A DNA stretch of 16,787 nt, from the NCBI GenBank assembly GCA_025357775.1, contig JANXOQ010000139.1, positions 1 through 16,787 on the forward strand, written 5' to 3'. Source of the DNA: Ferruginibacter sp. (GTDB lineage Bacteria; Bacteroidota; Bacteroidia; Chitinophagales; Chitinophagaceae). Positions 8,192-15,081 of the stretch are shown here, piece by piece. The position numbers were made by a program, and so were the translations under genes. How positions within the stretch are numbered: position 1 is the stretch's first letter; each line of letters begins with the position of its first letter. Below the pieces are notes generated by a model. That model searched no databases and was not told where the DNA came from. It saw only the letters and a program-made list of their open reading frames with translations.

Positions 8192-8241
8192 CAACTCTGA
8201 AAGGGTTGAACTTGCATTACTAAGGGTGTAACCCTTAGCAC
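8192..8241 (+). repeat. Two-hairpin palindromic module, copy 2 (downstream of transposase)
   Basis: Hairpin 1 is CAACTCT-GAA-AGGGTTG (8192-8208), where a T-G pair replaces the C-G of copy 1. Hairpin 2 is CTAAGGGT-GTA-ACCCTTAG (8220-8238), a perfect 8-bp stem. The leader TTGCATTA (8212-8219) abuts it exactly as in copy 1. Confidence 0.88.
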
Positions 8242-8251
8242 GGGAAAGGTA

Positions 8252-8350
8252 AAAGCTGATTGAAAAACCAATGCTGACCCTAGCCCTGATAGAAGCGGAA
8301 ATCCTTTTTTGAGGAACGAAAAAAAAGATTGCAGCGGATAGCAGGGAACA
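8252..8350 (+). ncRNA. Structured RNA candidate, flavo-1-like
   Basis: The core pairs CCCTG (8284-8288) with CAGGG (8342-8346). Inside it, AATCcTTTTTT (8300-8310) pairs with the A-run and GATT (8319-8330), capped by GAGGAACG. The flanking unpaired strands share an AGCGG motif (8294-8298 and 8333-8337) and carry GATAGAAGCGG and GCGGATAG, which I recall as typical of a widespread Bacteroidota RNA element, probably the flavo-1 motif. That name is from memory and needs a covariance search. It ends about 85 bp before the helicase ATG, so it could be its 5' leader or an independent RNA. No coding frame fits here. Confidence 0.5.
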
Positions 8351-8435
8351 AATGTTGATTAAAGAAAAAATGTTGATGCTCCTAAAAAAAGTAATCTGTA
8401 TTTTTATCACTCAAAAATAATTATCAAAAAAATAA

Positions 8436-10922
8436 ATGACTGCAACTAATACAACAATTGAACGCAACGAAGTTTTTGAGCTAGCATATCGTTTTGTAAC
8501 GGAAACGGGAGAAAATATTTTTCTAACAGGAAAAGCAGGTACGGGTAAAACAACTTTTTTGAAATACTTGAGAGATAATTGTACCAAAAATATGATAGTA
8601 GCTGCACCTACAGGTGTAGCGGCTATAAACGCCGGTGGTGTTACGTTGCACAGTTTGTTTCAATTACCATTTCACCCTTTTTTGCCTACTATAAATAACA
8701 AAGAAGAACTGCTTAAAAAAATGAAGTATAATAAGCAGAGGCTTAATCTACTTCGCAAAATGGAAGTATTGGTTATAGATGAAATAAGTATGGTGCGATG
8801 CGATGTAATGGATGCAATAGATACGGTACTAAAAAGTGTTAGAAGGAATTACAATACGCCTTTTGGTGGTGTACAATTATTGTGTATTGGCGATTTGCAT
8901 CAGCTGCCGCCTGTGGCGCAAAACCACGAGTGGAATATTTTGCAAGAGTATTATGCATCACCATTTTTCTTTGATAGCATGGCCGTGAAGGAACAACAAC
9001 CTGTACTTATAGAATTAAATAAAATATACAGACAAAAAGAACAATCCTTTGTAGATTTACTGAATAGCGTGCGTACCAATAGCATGACAGCGGATGATTT
9101 TGAAATGCTGAATGATAGATACATTGCCGCTTTTAGACCTGCATACGATGAAAAATATATTACATTAACATCTCACAACAACCAAGCGAACATTATAAAC
9201 AATAGTGAAATAGAAAAGCTCAATACTTCGCCATTTATTTACAAAGCAGAAATAGAAAGAGATTTTCCTGAAAGTATGTACCCTGCTGATGCGGCACTTA
9301 TGTTAAAGAAAGATGCACAAGTAATGTTTATAAAAAACGACCCAGTAGAAAAAAAATATTTTAATGGGAAAATAGGCGTAGTGAGTGAAATAAGCCACGA
9401 TATAATAAAGGTAAACTGCGATGGATTTATTATAGATGTTAGCAAAGATACTTGGGACAATAGCAAGTATACTTTAAATAGAGTGGATGGAAAACTTGAA
9501 CAAGAAGTAGTGGGCACATTTACACAATACCCACTGCGCTTGGCTTGGGCTATTACAATACACAAAAGTCAAGGGCTTACATTTGATAAAATAATGATAG
9601 ATGCAGCAAGTGCTTTTAGCAGCGGGCAAGTGTATGTGGCACTTAGTAGATGCACAAGCTTAGGCGGAATTGTATTGCTAAATAAAATACCGCAGCATGC
9701 TATAAAAGATAATGAACAAGTAAACAAAGGACAGCAAAGCCTTACACACAAAGGCTCGCTTGCTGATAGGTTTGAAGGCGCAAGGCAAGTATACACCCAA
9801 CAATTATTAGAGGAAACATTTGCTTTTTATGATGTAGATGATGCGCTGTTGCAATTGCGTTTTCACATAGATGCAGAAAGTGGAAAATTGAATAATGGCG
9901 CAAGAGAATGGATAGCCCACTTACTGCATGAGTTTACAACTGAGAAAACAAATGGCTTAAAATTTATACGTCAGATAAATACTTTGCTTAAAGATGAGCC
10001 TACAGTAGAAAAAAACGAAGCCTTGCAAAGCCGCATTACTGTTGGTGCTACACACTTTTTAGCAAAATTTAATTCGTATATAGATTTATTAAAAAACCAG
10101 CCGTTGATTGCAGAACTTAGAGAAACCGCTGATGTTATAAACGAACATTTAGCTAGTACAATAAATGCGCTACATGCTGCAGAATATAATTTGCAATATT
10201 GTACAAATCCATTTTCTGTTACTACTTATTTGCAGCACAAACTAAATTATGCACAAGCAAAGTTTAATATTTCTGTGTATGCATCTAGCAAACGGAATAG
10301 CACTACTGACTCCCCAAACCCTGAATTGTATGAAACTTTAAAAAGGTGGAGAGATATAATATGCAATGAAAATGATATTCCTATTTATTTAATTGGAGGG
10401 CATACAACACTAAAAGATATTTGTATTTATTTACCAAAAACTAAAAGAGACTTACTACTAATTAGTGGTTTTGGTAAAGCCAAGGTAGATAAATATGGTG
10501 ATGAAATTGTAGAAGCTGTTTGTGATTATTGTGAACGACACCATATTGAAACAAATATGGGTGCTCAAAAAACAGCACCTAAAAAACAAAAAAAGGGGAA
10601 AATTGCTAATGTAGAACCTCGAGTGAGTACGAAAGATTCAACCTACCATTTATTTAAAAATGGTAAAACAATTGCTGAAATAGCTATTGAAAGAAAACTA
10701 ACAACTGGTACAATAGAAGGGCACATTGCTGCATGTATAGAAACGGGGCTTGTAGAAATAAAAGAAGTAATGCCTATTGAAAGGTTTAATAAACTTGTAA
10801 TAATAATGAAAGAAAAAGGCGAAAAAACGTATACAGAAATGAAAGAACTACACCCACAAATTAGCTTTGGTGAAATGAGGTTTGTGGAGGCTGGTATGAA
10901 AGTGAATGAAAACGGTTCTTGA
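8436..10922 (+). CDS. PIF1-family helicase with HRDC-like and helix-turn-helix C-terminal domains
   Basis: 828 residues from ATG 8436. Superfamily 1B helicase motifs are in order: Walker A GKAGTGKTT (32-40), APTGVAA (57-63), Walker B VIDEIS (113-118), motif III GDLHQLPPV (152-160), the GLTF-bearing motif IHKSQGLTF (375-383), and motif VI YVALSRC (400-406) with Arg405 as probable arginine finger. This is a complete ATP-dependent 5'-3' helicase core of the PIF1/RecD2 type. After a helical linker comes an HRDC-like domain (about 628-705: LKRWRDIICNENDIPIYLI, then DLLLISGFGKAKVDKYGDEI), a basic Lys-rich spacer (about 711-725), and a C-terminal HTH/RQC-like region (about 728-828, with TIAEIAIERKLTTGTIEGHI). 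HRDC and this C-terminal fold are DNA-binding modules known from RecQ helicases. Proteins of this layout are common in Bacteroidota. Probable role: unwinding structured DNA or R-loops. It lies downstream of the palindrome cluster and RNA candidate and ends at a strong terminator. Confidence 0.92.
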   Translation: MTATNTTIERNEVFELAYRFVTETGENIFLTGKAGTGKTTFLKYLRDNCTKNMIVAAPTGVAAINAGGVTLHSLFQLPFHPFLPTINNKEELLKKMKYNKQRLNLLRKMEVLVIDEISMVRCDVMDAIDTVLKSVRRNYNTPFGGVQLLCIGDLHQLPPVAQNHEWNILQEYYASPFFFDSMAVKEQQPVLIELNKIYRQKEQSFVDLLNSVRTNSMTADDFEMLNDRYIAAFRPAYDEKYITLTSHNNQANIINNSEIEKLNTSPFIYKAEIERDFPESMYPADAALMLKKDAQVMFIKNDPVEKKYFNGKIGVVSEISHDIIKVNCDGFIIDVSKDTWDNSKYTLNRVDGKLEQEVVGTFTQYPLRLAWAITIHKSQGLTFDKIMIDAASAFSSGQVYVALSRCTSLGGIVLLNKIPQHAIKDNEQVNKGQQSLTHKGSLADRFEGARQVYTQQLLEETFAFYDVDDALLQLRFHIDAESGKLNNGAREWIAHLLHEFTTEKTNGLKFIRQINTLLKDEPTVEKNEALQSRITVGATHFLAKFNSYIDLLKNQPLIAELRETADVINEHLASTINALHAAEYNLQYCTNPFSVTTYLQHKLNYAQAKFNISVYASSKRNSTTDSPNPELYETLKRWRDIICNENDIPIYLIGGHTTLKDICIYLPKTKRDLLLISGFGKAKVDKYGDEIVEAVCDYCERHHIETNMGAQKTAPKKQKKGKIANVEPRVSTKDSTYHLFKNGKTIAEIAIERKLTTGTIEGHIAACIETGLVEIKEVMPIERFNKLVIIMKEKGEKTYTEMKELHPQISFGEMRFVEAGMKVNENGS

Positions 10923-10929
10923 TTGTATT

Positions 10930-10964
10930 AAAAGGGCTGCCAAATAATGGTAGCCCTTTTTTGC
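10930..10964 (+). terminator. Rho-independent terminator of the helicase gene
   Basis: A 12-bp stem, AAAAGGGCTGCC (10930-10941) with GGTAGCCCTTTT (10949-10960), has one G-T pair and a 7-nt loop; six T residues run from 10957 to 10962. It begins 7 bp after the helicase stop codon. Confidence 0.95.
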
Positions 10965-11460
10965 TTAAATTCTTTTTCTAAAACTTTGGCTTCAGCAAAA
11001 TGTTTTTATACGAATTATTATAGGCTGCATGTATAAAAGGTAGCATTTCTTGCCATTTATCTTTAGAATATTTGCTTTTTTACATAATTACAACTCCATC
11101 TTTTTCTTCTGCTACGGCTGCATAGGTACCCATTTCATTAGATACCTCTACTGCCATTTCTTTTAAGCCTTCCGCTGTATAACCATCTGGTATTTAAAAA
11201 ATTTATTGTCCAAAATAAACTTCACAAGTAAGACGCTTGCAGCCCCATAAGCCCTCACTTTAGGCTTATACATACAATTCAAAATACCGTGCTATTATAA
11301 AATATACCTTCTTTTGCTACTAATTTTTCATATTCAATGGAAGGTATACCAAAAGGTATTTACACTGCAAAAAATTGGTAGCAGATGTCTCTTACCGATT
11401 TGTAATAACTAAATCTTTTGCTGGATTCGCAACGGCTTTTATAGCAAAATTCAAATCATT
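10965..11460 (-). pseudogene. Decayed gene remnant, function not recognised
   Basis: No intact frame is present, but the minus strand reads as protein-like in successive frames. 11460 down to about 11394 gives DLNFAIKAVANPAKDLVITNR then a stop; a shifted frame gives SVRDICYQFFAV, a stop, then FGIPSIEYEKLVAKEG and IFYNSTVF. From 11193 a frame gives IPDGYTAEGLKEMAVEV then NEMGTYAAVAEEKDG, a TAA at 11080-11082, then KYSKDKWQEMLPFIHAAYNN. A frameshift then leads into FAEAKVLEKEF near 10970. The combination of stops and frameshifts indicates long decay. The LPxGY...Y.PF...A layout near the end faintly recalls C-terminal parts of DUF3857-type proteins, but I would not name it. Confidence 0.45.
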
Positions 11461-11802
11461 TTACTCTCTATAAATCTCCTAAACCCAAATTTAATATCAC
11501 AATAATAAAATCACTATTTATCAAATATTTAGAAGTAGCCTAAAGATCATATTGAACAAAATTTAAAATTTCATATCAATTATTGGTTTTATCAACATTT
11601 AGTTTACGCCAAATATCTCTAAGCAATTTTCAACAAATACTTTTAAAGTATATTCTTTGATTACATAGTATTTTCAAAAATATTTTTACAATATTAATAA
11701 TTCTAAAAAAAATTATTACAATATATTTCATAACAACCAAAATCCCGTTTCACATTATTGCATTCCCAAAAATCCCCTATCTTCATACTCAACTTTGCCT
11801 GC
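11461..11802. other. AT-rich intergenic stretch, nothing recognised
   Basis: About 340 bases upstream of the lamin-tail protein gene, very AT-rich, with no convincing open frame, tRNA or strong hairpin. The promoter of the downstream gene must lie here, but I could not find a good match to the Bacteroidota consensus (TTG, then TAnnTTTG about 20 nt later). CAACTTTG at 11790-11797 is a partial match to the -7 element without a properly spaced TTG. Confidence 0.5.
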
Positions 11803-14409
11803 ATGAAAAAAACAATACTCTCCTTCGCTTTTATCATAAGTTGTTTCACCATTACCCAAGCCCAATTAAACGAAACATTTTCCGATGGAAACTTTACCAC
11901 AAACCCAATGTGGTTAGGCAGTACAGCAGATTGGATGGTGAACCCAAGCCAACAGTTACAAAGCAATAATACAACTACAAATGGTACATTTTATTTAAGC
12001 ACAGTAAGTACCATGGCTACCACAACTCAATGGGATTTTTATTGCAATCTTACTTTTAATACCTCTAGCACAAACTATGCAGATGTGTTTCTTACAGCAA
12101 GCGCAAGCGATTTAACATTAAATACCACCACAGGTTATTTTGTACGTATAGGAAATACCAACGATGAAATTTGCTTGTATAAAAAAGATGCTACTGGTGC
12201 TATTACGAAAATTATTGAGGGTGTAGATGGAGTAACAAATATTAGCAACAATATTGTAAAAATAAAAGTTGTACGTAATGCTGCAAATTTATGGACATTG
12301 CAAAGAGATATAACTGGCCTAGGTTCTAGCTATTTTACAGAAGGCACTATTACAGATAATACGTATAATACCTCCGCATTTTTTGGCATACTTATAAAGC
12401 AGAGCACTGCAAGTTTTTTTCAGCGTCATTTTTTTGATGATATACAAATACAAACCTACGTGCCAGATATAACGCCACCAAGCATTGTATCTGCTACAGC
12501 CCTTACAGCCACAGAGGTAGATATACTGTTTAACGAAGCTATAGATGCAACAACTAGCCAAATAGCCACAAATTATTCTGCAAGTAATGGACTGGGGTTT
12601 TCTACAAGTGCGGTTAGAGATATGACCAATACATCGCTGGTACATTTAACTTTTACAAACAGTATTCCGCCACGTATCAATATTACACTCACCGTAAATT
12701 CTGTGGCAGATTTATCAAATAATATTTTAAATGCTGGCACAAAAATATTTAGCTATTTTGTACCGTTTCAATACGATATTGTGATTGATGAAATAATGGC
12801 AGACCCAACTCCTGTAGTTGGGCTTCCTACAAACGAATGGATAGAGTTAAAAAACACTACAACGTTTAACATTAACCTACAAAATTATAAACTAGGCAAA
12901 ACCACAGGCGAAAGTGGAGGCATGCCCTCGTACTTACTACCTGCGGGGGGTTATGTAATTGTATGTACAGGCAGCGCAGTAGCGGCTATGAGTACATTTG
13001 GCCCTACGATTGCTGTTACAAATTTTCCATTGCTTAATAATGATGCAGATAAAATTTATTTGCGTGCACCACAAGGCAGCATTATACATTCTGTAAACTA
13101 TACGGATGCATGGTACAAAAACGAATTAAAAAAAGATGGCGGTTGGTCGCTTGAAATGATAGACACCAAAAACCCTTGCACAGGTATAAACAATTGGAAA
13201 GCTAGTGTAGATGCAACAGGTGGCTCACCTGCTGTAATAAATAGTGTAAATGCTATTAATGCAGATGCTACAGCACCAAAATTGTTGCGTGCATATCTAT
13301 CTAGTACAACACAGATAACGCTTTTATTTGATGAGCCTATAGACAATAGTAGCGCAGCCATAGCAGCCAATTACAGCATGAGTGATGGAATAAGTATTAC
13401 AAATGCATTGCCTCTATCTATTTCTTTTGACAGGGTTTCGCTTACTCTTTCAACATCACTATTACCAAATAAAATTTATACTATTATTGTTAATAATGTA
13501 AAAGATTGCAGTGGCAATGTAATTACAAATAATAAAACGGTTAGGGTTGGTACGGTTAGTAGCACAGATAGTATTGATATTGTAATAAACGAAATTTTAT
13601 TTAACCCAAAACAAAATGGAGTAGACTATGTAGAGTTTTATAATCGCAGCAAAAAAATACTAAACTTAAAAAACGCCAATATTGCCAATAGAAATTCGTT
13701 GGGTGCTATTGCAAGTATTTACCAATTTACTACAGAAGATTATTTATTTTTTCCAGGAGATTATATTGTAGTTACTGAAAATGCAGAAATTACCAAAAGG
13801 GATTTTGTAGCTAATGAACCCAACGCTATTTTACAATTAAATAATCTTCCTTCTTTTAATGATGGCGATGGTGATGTAATTTTATTAAACGAACAAGGCA
13901 AAATTATAGATGAAGTAGCGTATAATAGCAAATGGCATTTTGCATTAATAAGCAATGAAGAAGCTGTATCGCTAGAGCGTATAAATGCAGATGCTGCAAG
14001 TGTGCAAACCAATTTTCACAGTGCTTCTAGTAGTGTTGGCTTTGGCACACCTACGTACAAAAATTCTCAAAATAGGTTAGATGCCGAGGTACAAGGCAAT
14101 ATAAAAATAACGCCAGAAATTATAAGCCCTGATAATGATGGGCAAGATGATTTTGCAACATTGCAATACAATTTTCCTGAGCCAGGCAATGTAGCCAACG
14201 TTACTATTTTTGATGCCGCTGGCAGACCAGTAAGGTATTTAGAACGTAATACACTATGCGGTACCAAAGGCAATTTTCGTTGGGATGGCTTGGGAGAAAA
14301 ACAACAAAAACTATCACAAGGTATTTATATTATTTATGTAGATATATTTAACCTAAATGGAAAAACGAAAAAGTTTAAAAATATTATTGTTTTGGCAAGG
14401 AAGAATTAA
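11803..14409 (+). CDS. Secreted protein with two Ig-like/lamin-tail domain units and FlgD-like C-terminal domain
   Basis: 868 residues from the ATG at 11803, which gives a classical signal peptide (MKKTILSFAFIISCFTITQA) cut near residue 20. An upstream in-frame TTG at 11758 would bury it. After an N-terminal lectin-like beta-sandwich (about 22-220) come an Ig-like domain (222-322: DITPPSIVSA...VDILFNEAID), a lamin-tail domain (325-490: IVIDEIMADP...NEWIELKN), a second Ig-like domain (about 488-585: LLFDEPID) and a second lamin-tail domain (about 590-730: IVINEILFNP...DYVEFYN). The last 100 residues (ISPDNDGQDDF...FRWDGLGEKQQKLSQGIYIIYVDIF) resemble FlgD Ig-like and CHU_C-type C-terminal domains used for T9SS export. 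No catalytic motif is seen, so a structural, adhesive or ligand-binding surface role is inferred. The repeated Ig-plus-lamin-tail unit suggests an internal duplication. Confidence 0.85.
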   Translation: MKKTILSFAFIISCFTITQAQLNETFSDGNFTTNPMWLGSTADWMVNPSQQLQSNNTTTNGTFYLSTVSTMATTTQWDFYCNLTFNTSSTNYADVFLTASASDLTLNTTTGYFVRIGNTNDEICLYKKDATGAITKIIEGVDGVTNISNNIVKIKVVRNAANLWTLQRDITGLGSSYFTEGTITDNTYNTSAFFGILIKQSTASFFQRHFFDDIQIQTYVPDITPPSIVSATALTATEVDILFNEAIDATTSQIATNYSASNGLGFSTSAVRDMTNTSLVHLTFTNSIPPRINITLTVNSVADLSNNILNAGTKIFSYFVPFQYDIVIDEIMADPTPVVGLPTNEWIELKNTTTFNINLQNYKLGKTTGESGGMPSYLLPAGGYVIVCTGSAVAAMSTFGPTIAVTNFPLLNNDADKIYLRAPQGSIIHSVNYTDAWYKNELKKDGGWSLEMIDTKNPCTGINNWKASVDATGGSPAVINSVNAINADATAPKLLRAYLSSTTQITLLFDEPIDNSSAAIAANYSMSDGISITNALPLSISFDRVSLTLSTSLLPNKIYTIIVNNVKDCSGNVITNNKTVRVGTVSSTDSIDIVINEILFNPKQNGVDYVEFYNRSKKILNLKNANIANRNSLGAIASIYQFTTEDYLFFPGDYIVVTENAEITKRDFVANEPNAILQLNNLPSFNDGDGDVILLNEQGKIIDEVAYNSKWHFALISNEEAVSLERINADAASVQTNFHSASSSVGFGTPTYKNSQNRLDAEVQGNIKITPEIISPDNDGQDDFATLQYNFPEPGNVANVTIFDAAGRPVRYLERNTLCGTKGNFRWDGLGEKQQKLSQGIYIIYVDIFNLNGKTKKFKNIIVLARKN

Positions 14410-14527
14410 TTAAAACTTATCTTTTTTTAAACGGTATGCTATAATTAAAATGTAAATTAATAATAATTCTCAACCTGTGTAAGCCGTAGCAGTTTTTATT
14501 AGCTTAATTGTCGTTTCATGTATGAAC
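14410..14527 (-). pseudogene. Possible short coding remnant with a membrane segment
   Basis: On the minus strand a frame ending at 14410 reads ETTIKLIKTATAYTG, a stop, then ELLLIYILIIAYRLKKDKF, a hydrophobic segment with a basic C-terminus. A neighbouring frame just upstream (to about 14610) reads KETLNANFANTNDISS. This could be the worn end of a small membrane protein gene. Chance reading in AT-rich DNA is a serious alternative. Confidence 0.2.
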
Positions 14528-15010
14528 TATACTATTGGTAATTGTACTACTTATATCATTTGTATTAGCAAAGTTCGCATTCAATGTTTCTTTAATAATT
14601 TCTAAACATTTCGTTCAAATTATGAATTTTCTCTTGAAAAATTAGTATTTTTTGTAGTTTTTTAACCCGTTATAATTTTTATAAATTATAAATAATCCTG
14701 TCTAAAGTGTTGTAAAGGTGAGTTTGTTGTACCCCGTTTTCAAAAAGAAACCCGCCTTTGACAAACCTAGTTTAAATCTGTTATTCTTCGAAAATTGTAC
14801 CAGACTAAAATTACAAATGGTATCATTTATTCTAAATAATTTTCTTATTATTTACAACAATTACACATCGGGGTTAAGTACTTAAATTAATTTTATGAGC
14901 GACTCCAGCCTAACAATCATTCAGAAATTAGACTTAACTAAATTTTACAACTTATGCTAAGCCTTTGCAATTATTATATAAACTATCTCATAAAACTACT
15001 TTAGGTTTTT
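14528..15010. other. Gene-poor intergenic stretch
   Basis: About 480 bases between the lamin-tail protein gene and the convergent secreted-protein gene. It has no supported gene or tRNA. It holds the long hairpin at 14710-14764, an AT-rich dyad at 14678-14693 also found near the right end of the window, and a 12-nt perfect palindrome TTAAGTACTTAA at 14874-14885. No terminator for the upstream gene was recognised. Confidence 0.55.
14710..14764. repeat. Long imperfect hairpin in intergenic DNA
   Basis: TTGTAAAGGTGAGTTT (14710-14725) pairs with AAACCCGCCTTT-G-ACAA (14748-14764) over 16 positions, with one G-T pair, one mismatch and one bulged G. The loop is 22 nt. No T-run follows. It is richer in GC than its surroundings. 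Confidence 0.5.
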
Positions 15011-15051
15011 AAATTAAAAAGACCACTTATTAAAAGCAGTCTTTTTAATTT
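15011..15051 (-). terminator. Terminator hairpin of the minus-strand secreted-protein gene
   Basis: A perfect 13-bp stem, AAATTAAAAAGAC (15011-15023) with GTCTTTTTAATTT (15039-15051), has a 15-nt loop. It begins 30 bp after the stop codon at 15082 in the direction of transcription. The symmetric A/T runs could also stop transcripts coming from the left. Confidence 0.8.
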
Positions 15052-15081
15052 TCTAATATAAAACTTAAATTCAAACCTTCG

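Larger units (their letters stand above)
7457..8241 (+). mobile_element. Candidate IS200-like or REP/RAYT-type element
   Basis: The segment is bounded by two direct copies of a two-hairpin module and contains one intact Y1 transposase gene plus a cluster of further palindromes downstream of it. IS200-type elements carry a single tnpA and subterminal hairpins with no terminal inverted repeats, which fits the size (about 785 bp). A domesticated REP-associated transposase with its REP sequences would look similar. Exact ends and cleavage sites cannot be read from one copy. Confidence 0.55.

Noticed and set aside
7457..8241. CRISPR array
   Set aside because: Repeats are short, palindromic, in mixed orientation and irregularly spaced, without uniform spacers or cas genes.
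8144..8410. 88-codon open frame on the minus strand across the repeat/RNA region
   Set aside because: It runs through the palindromes and the structured RNA candidate, and its composition looks like a chance frame with no recognisable domain.
12319..12645. 108-codon minus-strand open frame inside the lamin-tail protein gene
   Set aside because: It lies wholly within a well-supported gene with domain matches; the reverse frame is rich in unusual Cys/Arg runs typical of a shadow.
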